A stretch of DNA of 64,000 nt from NCBI GenBank assembly GCA_001920415.1, contig MNJR01000028.1, positions 1 through 64,000 on the forward strand, read 5' to 3'. The stretch is from Acidobacteria bacterium 13_1_20CM_3_53_8 (lineage in GTDB: Bacteria; Acidobacteriota; Blastocatellia; Pyrinomonadales; Pyrinomonadaceae). Below, one piece after another: positions 32,562 to 41,788 of the stretch; position 1 is the stretch's first letter; every line of letters starts with the position of its first letter. The notes beneath the pieces were generated by a model. It was not told the DNA's origin. It did no database searches and saw only the letters and a program-made list of their open reading frames with translations. Both the position numbers and the translations under genes were made by a program.

Positions 32562-33414
32562 TCATCTTGAGCGCTAGCGCAAGGACGGTTGCGATAAAGA
32601 TTCTTCGCAACCAGATGTTGTTCAATTTCAGGGCGACGCGAGCGCCTACGAACGCGCCTGCGAACATTGCCAGGCCTAGTATGATGCCGAGTTTGTAATC
32701 AACCAGCCCGCGCGCCATGAAGATAATGGTGGCGACGAGCGATGAAAACACGTTGACTATCTTCGTGGTCGAGACCGCCTCGACGAACGTCATGCGAAAG
32801 AGCGCTACGAACAGCGCCGTCAACATAGTCACGTAGCCGCCACTGAAGAATCCGCCGTAAACACCAAGCGCGAAAGTGAGCGCGTAAGCCACGCATGTAG
32901 TTGCCCGCGTGGGTTGCGTATCGGGCGGAATGACGCCTCTGTTTCTTCTTAGAAGAGTGAACGCCGCAACCGCAATCATGGCGAACGAGATGATGAGCGG
33001 CATCGCGCGGCTGGGCACAACGAGCACGAGCAGCGCGCCCAAAACTGATCCTGCGAGCGTTACAGTGATGAGCAGCGGCAGACGCTTGCGGTCAATCATT
33101 CCCCTTCCAAGGAAAGGTAGCGTGCCACCTACGGCCATGAAGGTCAAGCCGAACATGTTCGTAGCGACCGCCACACGCGCGTCAATCCCGAACTGAAACA
33201 TCGCGGGCACGGTTATCAAAGAATTGCTCCCCGTCACCACGCCCACTACGCTCGTTATGAAAAAGAGCAGCGTCAGAAAGATTAAAGGGAACAGGGGGGA
33301 AAAGGGGAAAAGGGGAAGAGGGGAAAAGGAAGAAAAGCTTTTGAGCGCAAGCGACAATTCGACTAGCCCGCACCCTTTTCCCCTTTTATCCTCTTCCCCT
33401 TTTCCCCCCTTCAC
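32530..33414 (-). CDS. TauE/SafE-family permease
   Basis: A 294-residue membrane protein (eight helices) of the sulfite/organosulfonate exporter family: FITSVVGVVTGSNSLITVPAMFQFGIDARVAVATNMFGL near the start and the second-half repeat FALGVYGGFFSGGYVTMLTALFVALFRMTFVEAVSTTKIVNVFSS. Both ends look altered. About 45 N-terminal residues (MKGGKGEEDKRGKG, LPLFPFSPLFP) come from a G/A-rich palindrome, and the end ILDFGFSILD from an inverted-repeat arm. The true start could be a non-ATG codon nearer LIFLTLLFF. It is not part of usual MoxR clusters, so it is probably an insertion. Confidence 0.82.
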   Translation of the reverse strand: MKGGKGEEDKRGKGCGLVELSLALKSFSSFSPLPLFPFSPLFPLIFLTLLFFITSVVGVVTGSNSLITVPAMFQFGIDARVAVATNMFGLTFMAVGGTLPFLGRGMIDRKRLPLLITVTLAGSVLGALLVLVVPSRAMPLIISFAMIAVAAFTLLRRNRGVIPPDTQPTRATTCVAYALTFALGVYGGFFSGGYVTMLTALFVALFRMTFVEAVSTTKIVNVFSSLVATIIFMARGLVDYKLGIILGLAMFAGAFVGARVALKLNNIWLRRIFIATVLALALKMILDFGFSILD

Positions 33415-33455
33415 TTCTTCACCTTTCCCTTTTCACCTTTTCCCCATTTCCCCTC
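33283..33455. repeat. Low-complexity palindrome (GGGGAAAAGGGGAAGAGG type) overlapping a gene start
   Basis: The left arm (33283-33335) and a longer right arm (33372-33455), made of A/G words and their inverse, surround AGAAAAGCTTTTGAGCGC. It covers the N-terminal codons of the TauE-like gene and the gap to the DUF4350 gene. Confidence 0.75.
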
Positions 33456-33462
33456 AAAGTTT

Positions 33463-34863
33463 TTATGCTTCTTTCGCCTGTTTAAGTTCGCGTTGGCGCA
33501 TGCGCAAGCCCAGACGACGCTCAAGCCTACGCAGACGCGCGACCAGATCGACTGCGCGGCGAGCATCAATCGGCGCTCCGTTGATTGCATCCTCGCAATC
33601 ATGCATCAATGTCTCTATGCGCTGGCGATCAATGCCGGAACGCTCGGCCACGCGCGCCGCTATCTCAGAGCGTGTGGTGTTGTACTCGACGCCAGCATAA
33701 CGCATGAGCACCCGGCGCGTACGTGTGTAAACGTTCTCGACCGCTAGATCGTAGGCGCGTGCGCGCTCCTGCAACTCTGCCATTGAAGCGACGTACTCAA
33801 GACTCGAACGACGATCAACAACGGGCAGCGGCAAGGCTCTTCCGAACCTGCGACCGCTCGTCCATAGAACGGCGAGCACTATGAGCGCAAGTTGCCCGAC
33901 CATAGCAATCACAGGCGTGCCTTTGAAATATGCTATGACGTAGTTCTGCGTTGCGCCTCGCCCCTGGTGATATTCGTCGAACGCTATCAGCCCGCCCGCG
34001 CCCACAATTGCATTGACGGCGAGTTGAAGATTGTCCGCTTGGCTGATGCCGCCGTTTGCGACTATGAAAGGATCGCTCAACAAGATGATGCGTCCGCGAC
34101 CGTGCGGGTAATCAATCATGAGCGCGCCGCGCGAATCTGCTAGTTGAACGACGGGCGCTGGCGAGAGAACATTTTCTGGAAGGATAGGCGGCTGAGCTTC
34201 TTCAACTCCGCCGCTTGGCCCAACTCCGCGCGGCGGCTCTTCGACAATGATAGGCGACTGGCCGCGACGTGGTGGACGAGGCTCTTCATCGTCAGTCGTC
34301 GTGTCTTCGTTCGCAGGGTTCGCCCCTTGCTTTTGCCCCTCGCCGCCCTGATCTGCTTCACCGGATTCAAAAACTTTTATGAGCGCGGCGAAGCGCGACG
34401 GCGACACAGATTCAACGTCGCGCGTTTGCACATCAGGCGCGGGGTAATTGACCAGCGCGGTCGTGACGCGCCAGTTGTCGGATGCTGGCAGCAGGTGAAC
34501 GTCTGGCCTGCGATCAATGAGCACAAGCCGACCGCCAGCATTGACCCATTTCAAAAGATTCTCGGCGTCCGTACGCTCGAACGGCACTTGCGTCTCGCCT
34601 ATGACGACGAAAGTCTGCGGGCGCGTCCTTCCACTCAATAGCGACGCGGTGGACTCGCGCCAGCGCACGACCTTGTTGCCCGTCTCGCCCAGATAGTCGA
34701 ACAACGCGCGCGTGCCCGTCGCACCAGAATTATAGGTAGAGCGGTCTGGCGCGTACTCGGAATCGCGCGCACGCTCCTGCTGCATGTACGACGCGGCGTT
34801 GAGCACGATCAATAGACCGAGCACCAGCGCGATTGTAAGAATAACTGCGAAACGTTGACGCAT
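33463..34863 (-). CDS. DUF4350-domain membrane protein
   Basis: A 466-residue protein. N-terminal membrane helix (FAVILTIALVLGLLIVLNAASYM), then the DUF4350 region: YNSGATGTRALFDYLGETGNKVVRWRE, LLKWVNAGGRLVLIDRRPDVHLLP and RGRIILLSDPFIVANGGISQADN. A Pro/Gly/Glu-rich insert (about 165-215) follows. A second membrane helix (VIAMVGQLALIVLAVLW) and a C-terminal helical region with many Arg close the protein. It is a standard member of MoxR/DUF58/DUF4129 clusters, function unknown; the N-terminal part resembles a glutamine-amidotransferase-like sensing fold. About 70 bp with a palindrome separate it from the DUF4129 gene. Confidence 0.88.
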   Translation of the reverse strand: MRQRFAVILTIALVLGLLIVLNAASYMQQERARDSEYAPDRSTYNSGATGTRALFDYLGETGNKVVRWRESTASLLSGRTRPQTFVVIGETQVPFERTDAENLLKWVNAGGRLVLIDRRPDVHLLPASDNWRVTTALVNYPAPDVQTRDVESVSPSRFAALIKVFESGEADQGGEGQKQGANPANEDTTTDDEEPRPPRRGQSPIIVEEPPRGVGPSGGVEEAQPPILPENVLSPAPVVQLADSRGALMIDYPHGRGRIILLSDPFIVANGGISQADNLQLAVNAIVGAGGLIAFDEYHQGRGATQNYVIAYFKGTPVIAMVGQLALIVLAVLWTSGRRFGRALPLPVVDRRSSLEYVASMAELQERARAYDLAVENVYTRTRRVLMRYAGVEYNTTRSEIAARVAERSGIDRQRIETLMHDCEDAINGAPIDARRAVDLVARLRRLERRLGLRMRQRELKQAKEA

Positions 34864-34867
34864 AAGA

Positions 34868-34944
34868 GCAGTTTTCAGTTTTTAGTTTTCAGAAGAAGCG
34901 TCATGCGCCTTTCTTAAAACTGAAAACTGAAAACTAAAAACTGT
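34868..34944. repeat. Low-complexity palindrome (CAGTTTTCAGTTTTTAG type)
   Basis: Arms of TTTTCAGTTTTTAGTTTTC words and the inverse around GAAGAAGCGTCATGCGCC. It fills the gap between the DUF4350 and DUF4129 genes and covers the last codons of the latter. Confidence 0.78.
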
Positions 34945-35995
34945 TTCTTGTCACTGCTTTCTGATAGTTTCCTCGAAATTCCGTCCAGTCGTTTTCATCT
35001 GCGGGCGCGAGGCCGTACCAATGCTGTTCGAAGATGTTCGTCAGATTGCGCATGGGTTGATAGAGTGCGGGGCGCTGTTGGACTGCGCGCAGATAGTCGC
35101 GGTTCGTCTTGTGTTGCGCGAGTCCTATGACTTTGCGGTCGCCCAAGTCGCAGAGCAGCGCTATGTAGCCTTTGCGTATTGCCGCGCGCAAATCTCCTGA
35201 GCGCGCAAACTGTTCGGCCTGAGACCATAGATCAGCGGCGGATTGATTCGCCTCGACACGCTCGCCCAACACTACGCGCGCGCCCTTCTTTTCATCAACG
35301 TATTTCTTACGATCACGGAAGAAGCGAGGCGCAAATTTCCATGCGAGGAACGCTATGCCTGCGAGAGAGAGAGCTATGATTATCATAGAGGATAAGAATG
35401 AGAGGCCGCGCGCGGCTGCGGGCGTGCCCTGCGGCAGCGGCTTGCTTTCCGGGAAAAGTTCGCGCAGCCATTTCAGAAAGCGCTGCCAGAGTTTGCCCAG
35501 AGCGCTCTGCTGCTGACTCTGTTCCTGATACTCGTCGCGGCGCAATATGCTCGCAAGTTTCGCTTTCGCCTCCTCTTTTGTCTTTGCTCCGCCAACGGTC
35601 TGTTGGCCCAATATTTCAGAGACGTGCTCTTCAATTGCGCGCAGACGCTCCGTGATGCGCGCGGCCTCTTCCTCGCGGCGCGGGTCGCTGGCCGAAAGTT
35701 TTGCGTAATTCTTCAGAGCCTCGTCCAGCCACGAATTATCAACGCTCATTAAAGCTGAGTTCCATTCCACCGTCTCAGTCGCTGGAAGAAGAAGGCGCAC
35801 GTTTTGAATCGTGCGAGCGCCGCGCCTTTCATAACTCGCACGGCTCTCTCCTTCTTCAGTCATCGCCAGCGTCTCAATAGCGTTAGCAGCCTCGCGCAAA
35901 CTCTCGCGGTAGTTAGCAAGCGACGTGGCGGCGCGCACGTTTAAGCACGCGAGCAGTATTAAGAAGAGGAGGAATGCTATGCGATGAGCGTTCAT
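34934..35995 (-). CDS. DUF4129-domain protein
   Basis: A 353-residue exported or membrane protein. Signal helix IAFLLFLILLACLNVRA, helical extracytoplasmic part, a membrane helix (FLSSMIIIALSLAGIAFLAWKF) and the C-terminal DUF4129 domain: LWSQAEQFARSGDLRAAIRKGYIALLCDLGDRKVIGLAQHKTNRDYLRAV followed by TNIFEQHWYGLAPAD. Some relatives are fused to transglutaminases. I chose the ATG at 35995, the closest to the signal helix; a reading 24 codons longer has no signal features. Part of the MoxR cluster. Confidence 0.88.
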   Translation of the reverse strand: MNAHRIAFLLFLILLACLNVRAATSLANYRESLREAANAIETLAMTEEGESRASYERRGARTIQNVRLLLPATETVEWNSALMSVDNSWLDEALKNYAKLSASDPRREEEAARITERLRAIEEHVSEILGQQTVGGAKTKEEAKAKLASILRRDEYQEQSQQQSALGKLWQRFLKWLRELFPESKPLPQGTPAAARGLSFLSSMIIIALSLAGIAFLAWKFAPRFFRDRKKYVDEKKGARVVLGERVEANQSAADLWSQAEQFARSGDLRAAIRKGYIALLCDLGDRKVIGLAQHKTNRDYLRAVQQRPALYQPMRNLTNIFEQHWYGLAPADENDWTEFRGNYQKAVTRNSF

Positions 35996-36087
35996 TAAAA
36001 TTCCAGGGCGCGCTTCATCCGAACGCCGCGTTGCATGATTTAAATATTTGAGGAAGATGAGACGCACTTTCCCTGAAATCTCTTTCT

Positions 36088-37203
36088 TCAGCGCAGGCCG
36101 AGCGTTGAGCCGGGAGACCAGTTGCTGCCCGGTGTGCGCCTCTGCGTTGGAGGCTGCGACGCAGGGTTTACAATCGCAGGAGTGTATGGCCCCATCTGCT
36201 GTCCTCCGGCGCGCGGGCGCGTGGGTTGCGGCATTGGCCCCAATTGTCTGGCCGCCATCAATTCTATATCGTAGCCCTCGTGACGCACGCGCTCGTCAAC
36301 GTAAAGCAGCGAGAGTCCCAGCATCCACACGGGCAGCAGCAGTATTGAGCTTGCTTCGCCCAGCACCTGATAGCCCACTGCGAACCACGCGGGCGCTCGC
36401 TCCATGTTCCAAGGCGACGGGTCAATGCCGTGCAGATAGCCATACCATCCAAGCGGGATTATCAGAATCATCAGAGCCGAGTAGGCCGCAAACGTAGTGA
36501 AGATGGTCATAGCCATAAGGCGTCGCACGTTCCCACGCGCGAGTGAAAAGCTTCTACCCAGCGCGTCAAAAACTCCTTTGCCTTCGACCAGCATCACCTG
36601 CGGCACGTAAGCCACGCGCCCGGCAAGGAAGAAGAAGAGAAACATAGCGGCAACGATTCCTATGATAGTTCCGATGACGCCTATGGTCGCAGAAAGCCAC
36701 GCGGGCGCAACCTGCGCGAAAGCCACAGCGCCCAGGACAAGAATGATCGTTGCGAAGTACCAGGCGATGATTGAAATGAAGGCAGTGAAAGTAATCCAGA
36801 CGCCGACCAGCAGGCTTGCGCCTAATAGTCCCCAGAAGCGAGAGCGCACGTTGCGATATGTCGCGCGCGCCGTCACAGGCTCGTTCCACAATAGATGTGT
36901 AACCAGATTGCGCGTCGCTCCGCCCATCACTATCAACGTGAGCAGCGTTCCGCCTGCTCTCAGCATAACGCCCACGAAGATGAGCGCGCCGTAGATAGCA
37001 AGCGACATTTCGTCCGGCGTCTGCCCGACCTCGCGCATGCCTATCGTCATCACCACAGTACCAATGACCGAGACAACGACGGGCGGAGTAGAGATGCGTA
37101 TGAGCGTCAGGAAGTGGCGGCGATAGAGCCGAACGGCGCGGTCTATCAGGTCGCCCGCGCCGAGCGGGGCAAGCGATAACTTGTTGACGGCAAGCGTCGC
37201 CAT
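36088..37203 (-). CDS. Membrane protein with glycerophosphoryl diester phosphodiesterase-type membrane domain
   Basis: A 371-residue polytopic protein with about six to seven membrane helices (for example FLTLIRISTPPVVVSVIGTVVMTIG, LLGASLLVGVWITFTAFISIIAWYFATIILVLG, VIGTIIGIVAAMFLFFFLAGRVAYV). The start LGAGDLIDRAVRLYRRHFLTL is typical of the membrane domain found in GlpQ-related and many stand-alone proteins. There is no phosphodiesterase catalytic domain. The C-terminal tail (about 60 residues) is Pro/Gln-rich and disordered. It is the first gene of the MoxR-type operon, preceded by a palindrome. The role is unknown. Confidence 0.8.
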   Translation of the reverse strand: MATLAVNKLSLAPLGAGDLIDRAVRLYRRHFLTLIRISTPPVVVSVIGTVVMTIGMREVGQTPDEMSLAIYGALIFVGVMLRAGGTLLTLIVMGGATRNLVTHLLWNEPVTARATYRNVRSRFWGLLGASLLVGVWITFTAFISIIAWYFATIILVLGAVAFAQVAPAWLSATIGVIGTIIGIVAAMFLFFFLAGRVAYVPQVMLVEGKGVFDALGRSFSLARGNVRRLMAMTIFTTFAAYSALMILIIPLGWYGYLHGIDPSPWNMERAPAWFAVGYQVLGEASSILLLPVWMLGLSLLYVDERVRHEGYDIELMAARQLGPMPQPTRPRAGGQQMGPYTPAIVNPASQPPTQRRTPGSNWSPGSTLGLR

Positions 37204-37241
37204 AGGCTGAGATTCTATCCGAAGATCAAACCATACACAAA

Positions 37242-37365
37242 AGGGATGAGGGCGGAGGGATGAGGGATGAAAAGGAATTGATAGATTGATTCATTGATTC
37301 AATGAACCAATGAGCCAATGAATCAATTCTTCTTATTCATCCCTCATCCCTCCGCCCTCATCCCT
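37242..37365. repeat. Low-complexity palindrome (AGGGATGAGGGCGGAGGG type)
   Basis: Perfect 30-nt arms (37242-37271 and 37336-37365) around a second set of ATTGATTCATTGATTCA words. It lies in the 236-bp gap between the TonB receptor gene's terminator and the membrane-protein gene start. Confidence 0.85.
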
Positions 37366-37404
37366 AAAAAATCGGGCGTTGCTCCTTTATGGGAAGCAAC
37401 GCCC
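37366..37404 (-). terminator. Rho-independent terminator of the first Oar-like receptor gene
   Basis: On the minus strand GGGCGTTGCT pairs with AGCAACGCCC and is followed by GATTTTTT. Confidence 0.85.
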
Positions 37405-37439
37405 TGTAGGTTTAAAGACCGAGTTCGGTCAAGCGAAGT

Positions 37440-40400
37440 TTAGAATTCGAGGCGAATTGCGAACTGCAAACGACGTGGTGAATCAAAACCGTTGGCCTGT
37501 TCGGAGCGGCTCGCTGGGAGCTGACCGAAGGTCTGGCTGCTGATGTCAATCGTCAAAGGCAGTAAGTAGTTGTTGTGGTTCAGGACGTTGAACGCCTCAC
37601 CACGCAACTCGAGTAGCTTCGACTCGGTTAGGTGTATCTTCTTCACGATTCCGAAGTCCATGCCGAATTGATGCGGGCCATTGGTGATAGCGCGCGGCAT
37701 GTTGCCAACCGCTCCCGGGGGCACGTTGAAGAACGCCTGACCACTAAAGGTCGGCTGTCCCACCCCTCGCGAAGCGACGCTGGTCTGGCTTCCATCCGCG
37801 TTAACCGTGATGAGAAGCACAGCAGGATTAATGAAGTAGTTAACACCCTGGTTAGTGAATCTGCCAAACAGTTTCTTGATCTGGCTGCTGGTCAGAATTG
37901 TGTTGGCTGTTTGACGTCCAGCGCGGGCTGTACGGTTTAGCGTGCCGCGCACGTCCGTGATGGTGATGGGACGACCGCTGCCATAACGCAGGATTGTCGT
38001 CATCTGCCATCCACCAATTATCCTGTCAGCGATGCCGCCACTGTTGAAGAAACGCTTGCCTTTACCGAATGGCAATTCGTAAATCGCATTAAAGTTAAAG
38101 GCATGCGGCTGATCGTAATCCGCGCGAGTGTACTCAAGCTCAGGGTGCGCCAGATCAAGCAGCGTATCAACTAGCGCCTGACTGGTGCCTAGAGCGTCGG
38201 TCAACACTTTCGAGAAAGTGTAGTTGGCCTGGAAAGAGACACCTTGCGAGAAACGGCGGCGGAACTCAACCTGTAAAGCGTTGTAGTTGAATCTAGCACT
38301 GTTACTGAACAGGTCAGCGACACCCGTGTTCGGGTTAGCCAACAACGGAAATTGGCCGGGGCCGCCGGGGTTTGTGTTTATGTCAACATTGGCCTGTAGA
38401 ATTGAAAGCGCCAGATCGGCTGGTGTTCCAGCCGTCAGGTTATTGGTGAACGTAGCCAAGGCAAGTCCACCAGTGGCGGGCGCAATTCTAATACGTGAAG
38501 TATTCGAAGTGCCAAAGATCGTCAGAGTCTGGCAACCAGTCGTCGTGCAGAATGGATTTCCCGTAAGGGCGTTATTCGCCTGCGCTCTCAGGAAGTCTGC
38601 TAGGAAGCCGTTGTTCAGAATCTGAACCTGATTATAGTCGGCAGAGCGAATCAAGTTCTTGCTGTAAGCGCCGACATAGCGGACTTCGAGTGCGGTCTGG
38701 TATCCGAACTCTCGTTGAATACCAAAGTTGAACTCATTCGTCCTTTCGGTTTGCAGGTTCGGGTCAACAGCGAAGACCGTTCCGAAATTGCTGAACGCAG
38801 CGCCATTGTTAGAAGCAAACGACTTCGGCAGTATCAGCGATGTCGTTGGCGGCGGGATGGCCGGAATCGTCGCGGGCTGATCCAGTCGCAGGTTAAGCGA
38901 GGCCGAACCGTTGACAAACTGGTCGGGCGAGTAGCTCATTCTGTAGCCACCGCGAATCACCGTTCGCCCCTCACCGGGGAAAATGTCCCCAAGGAATTTG
39001 TTCTTGAAATTCGGCGCCCAGGCGAAGCTCAGGACGGGCGCGAAGTTGTTTAGATCATCGCGATAGAAACGGAAGTGGCTCTTCGTGCCGGCGTTGCCAC
39101 CGACGACCTGATACCCGCCATTGGGATCGAGGATAGCCGTGATGGGATCAACACCCTCCGGGATAATCGGCTCAAGAGCGATGCCGTTTGTTATCCTCAG
39201 CGCGGTATCAGCCTCGTAGCGTAGACCTATGTTGACAGTGAAATTCGGGCTGACACGCCACTGGTCGGTTATGTACGTCGCATAGTTCTCGAAAGCGTAG
39301 TGTTGTACTAGGCGTTGCGCGACGGCTGGACTGCTCGGTCCAGGGGGGTTAAAGGTCTGCTGACCGGCACCGAGAATGCCTCCCAAAAGCGCATACAGTC
39401 TGTTAGCAACAGCCAGGTTGCCCGAACTGATGGGGCCGACGCCAGCGAAGCTGGTCGTCGTCAACTGCGGCGAGTTAGTACTGGTGTTGAGAGTGAAGGT
39501 CGGATATATCCCTGCGTCATTATAGGGATTGATCCTGAAATACTGCGCCAGCCCGCCGAAGCGAACCGTGTGATTGCCATGAGTCCACGAGACGTTGTCC
39601 TGCCAGTTGTAGTTATGCTGGAAGCGTCCCTGATCTACGAACGTGGTGTCCGGCAGGTTTACCCAGGAAGCGCCACTGACGGTCGGAACATTCAACAGGA
39701 AATCCGGTATCGGAGTAAACCTGTCAAAGTCCGCACGAGGGAAGCTGAAGCCTCCGCGCATTTCATTGCTGATGTGGCTATTCGGCGTGAATACCCATCC
39801 GAGCGACAGGAACTTGTTGATGCCCGGCTGTGTGACCGGAGGAATCGTGGTGAAAGAGTCTAGCGTAATGTCGGGACGTTGCAGGTCTTCACGCTTGAAC
39901 GTGTAGATGCCGTTGACACTGTTACGCGAATTGAAGTCCCAATCAATGCGCGAAGTGTAATACTTGTAGTCGTCGTTGAATCCCTGGTTGAGGGCAAACG
40001 CCCCGGTAACGGCATTGCCGCCCGCAGTATTGGGAAGCGGCATTCCAGACAGTATGCGTGCCGAGACCGCAGGATTGATTCCTGTCGGCGGTGCAGCGCC
40101 AACGCCTGCCGCAGCAGGCAAAGTGAACAGGTTCACGCTGCGCGAGACGCCGCCTGTATCAACGTAATTGAAGATGCCCTGGCGCGCCGCAGATGTCAGC
40201 ACCGAGCTGACGTTGGTCTGCGACTGGCGCAGCCACTGTCTCTCGTAATCGAAGAAGAAGAAACCGTGCCTTCTAGTTCCCGGGATTCTGCCGCTAATCT
40301 TTCCGCCCAACTGGTTGCGGTTCAGAAACGAGCGTGGCAGTCCTGCTGCATTACCGTTGAAAGTGTTGGCAGCGAAACGCGAGTTGCGGTTGTATTCGTA

Positions 40401-41135
40401 GAGGGCGCCGTGATACGAGGTCTGACCGCGCGGCGTCACCAACAGAATCTGCGCTGCGCCGTAGCCCTGATCCGCTCCGGCGTTCTGCGTGCTGATTGTG
40501 AATTCGCCCGTGTCGTCGCTAGACGCTCTCTCTGGAGAGAAGTCGGTTGCGTTCGCGCGGATGAAGTTGTCGTTGACGTTAACGCCGTCACGCGTGATGT
40601 TGGTGAACGATGTACGCTGACCGTTAATGTATGTCACAGAGTTGGGTGCTGCTTTCGCCGTGCCCGCCTGCAAGGGGATCAGGCTTAAGGGGCTGCGACC
40701 GTCTAGCGGTAGCTCCTGAATCTGCTGCGGGCTGACCGAGTTGCTCAACTCGCCGTTCGATGAGTTGATAACGTCAGCGCCTGCGACAATCGTAACCTGC
40801 TCGTTCACGCCGCCCACTTCGAGCGTCGGGTTGAGCGTGTAGTCGCTGTTAGCGTCTATCTTTACATTCGTAGCTGTAAATGTTTTGAACCCAGTTGCCT
40901 TAATCGTGACAGTGTACGTGCCAGGCTCTAGCTGCGTGACGGAGAAAGCACCATCGCCACTCGTCGTTACTGTCTTCTCCTTCTGGGTTTGAGTGTCCGT
41001 GACCGTTACGGTCGCGCCGGGAAGAACGCCGTCGGGGGTAGAAACAGTTCCGACGAGGCGCCCGGTAGTGGTTTGAGCCAGCGCTGCTACTGTAAACAAG
41101 CAGAGCGCCAGCGTCGCCGTTAAGAATTTCTTCAT
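37440..41135 (-). CDS. Oar-like TonB-dependent receptor with carboxypeptidase-regulatory domain
   Basis: A 1231-residue outer-membrane protein. Signal peptide KKFLTATLALCLFTVAALAQ, then a carboxypeptidase-regulatory-like domain (GRLVGTVSTPDGVLPGATVTVTDTQTQ... GTYTVTIKATGFKTF), a plug domain (QELPLDGRSPLSLIPLQ and INGQRTSFTNITRDGVNVND) and a long 22-strand-like barrel ending in aromatic FAIRLEF. A short TonB box is not clear, as usual for this Acidobacteria group. Substrate is probably an oligosaccharide, peptide or siderophore. The ATG at 41135 sits 7 bases after AAGGAG. Confidence 0.93.
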   Translation of the reverse strand: MKKFLTATLALCLFTVAALAQTTTGRLVGTVSTPDGVLPGATVTVTDTQTQKEKTVTTSGDGAFSVTQLEPGTYTVTIKATGFKTFTATNVKIDANSDYTLNPTLEVGGVNEQVTIVAGADVINSSNGELSNSVSPQQIQELPLDGRSPLSLIPLQAGTAKAAPNSVTYINGQRTSFTNITRDGVNVNDNFIRANATDFSPERASSDDTGEFTISTQNAGADQGYGAAQILLVTPRGQTSYHGALYEYNRNSRFAANTFNGNAAGLPRSFLNRNQLGGKISGRIPGTRRHGFFFFDYERQWLRQSQTNVSSVLTSAARQGIFNYVDTGGVSRSVNLFTLPAAAGVGAAPPTGINPAVSARILSGMPLPNTAGGNAVTGAFALNQGFNDDYKYYTSRIDWDFNSRNSVNGIYTFKREDLQRPDITLDSFTTIPPVTQPGINKFLSLGWVFTPNSHISNEMRGGFSFPRADFDRFTPIPDFLLNVPTVSGASWVNLPDTTFVDQGRFQHNYNWQDNVSWTHGNHTVRFGGLAQYFRINPYNDAGIYPTFTLNTSTNSPQLTTTSFAGVGPISSGNLAVANRLYALLGGILGAGQQTFNPPGPSSPAVAQRLVQHYAFENYATYITDQWRVSPNFTVNIGLRYEADTALRITNGIALEPIIPEGVDPITAILDPNGGYQVVGGNAGTKSHFRFYRDDLNNFAPVLSFAWAPNFKNKFLGDIFPGEGRTVIRGGYRMSYSPDQFVNGSASLNLRLDQPATIPAIPPPTTSLILPKSFASNNGAAFSNFGTVFAVDPNLQTERTNEFNFGIQREFGYQTALEVRYVGAYSKNLIRSADYNQVQILNNGFLADFLRAQANNALTGNPFCTTTGCQTLTIFGTSNTSRIRIAPATGGLALATFTNNLTAGTPADLALSILQANVDINTNPGGPGQFPLLANPNTGVADLFSNSARFNYNALQVEFRRRFSQGVSFQANYTFSKVLTDALGTSQALVDTLLDLAHPELEYTRADYDQPHAFNFNAIYELPFGKGKRFFNSGGIADRIIGGWQMTTILRYGSGRPITITDVRGTLNRTARAGRQTANTILTSSQIKKLFGRFTNQGVNYFINPAVLLITVNADGSQTSVASRGVGQPTFSGQAFFNVPPGAVGNMPRAITNGPHQFGMDFGIVKKIHLTESKLLELRGEAFNVLNHNNYLLPLTIDISSQTFGQLPASRSEQANGFDSPRRLQFAIRLEF

Positions 41136-41788
41136 GGTAGGCTCCTTGCGCAAGTAAACTCCTATTTCGAATTAGTTGTGTGCACTGTTACTGCAGGAAC
41201 AGCACACCCGATTGAAACCCTCTGAATGTTGTCTGTAGATTGCTAAAGACGAGGGAAGCGGCAAACATGAATTTGCTCGGTGTGCGCTAACGGCAAAAAC
41301 CGTGCCGCTAGGATGCGGCAACAGCAACCTAAATGCTTATCATCACTTAACTTAACTTGCGCGGGCGTTAAGAGACGGAAATCTTGATAAATTTGGATTT
41401 CTTTACAAATCCATGAATGGGGAAAACGGCGAGCGCCGACCGTGGCGCCATAAGGTGATAAGCCGGGCAGCACGAGCGCAGATTGTGTGAGTCTCTTCAG
41501 TTATTGAATTAGCGGCTAATATCAAGTTGCAGTAATAAAAGAGGTCATGCTATCCACGCGCATCACACGAAGCGACACGAAACTGATTGAAGCTCCCTTC
41601 GTCTCCTTTCGTGTGATTTAGTGGATAATCTCTTCCTCTCTTTTGATTACAACTTGGTATAAGGTAAACGTCTGGCGCAAAAGCTACAAAGTTTTCAATC
41701 AATTTTTTTTGATTGACACGAGTTCTTTATATGAGCCGAATTCAGTTAATGAGGTCTTGGTCGCGCCTAGCATCTGCGGTTTTCGTCT
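41136..41788. other. 650-bp gap upstream of the Oar-like receptor
   Basis: Contains the leader and promoter region of the receptor (minus strand) and a family A element near its far end. A short ORF around 41243-41473 has no supporting features. Nothing else recognised. Confidence 0.4.
41517..41662. mobile_element. Family A MITE-like element, copy 5
   Basis: TATCAAGTTGCAGTAATAAA to TTGATTACAACTTGGTA (41520-41659) between TAA duplications; arms ATCCACGCGCATCACACGAA and TTTCGTGTGATTTAGTGGAT are imperfect inverted copies. Confidence 0.87.

Noticed and set aside
41243-41473. 76-residue minus-strand ORF upstream of the Oar-like receptor
   Set aside because: No family features or signal and it occupies the presumed leader and promoter of the receptor gene.
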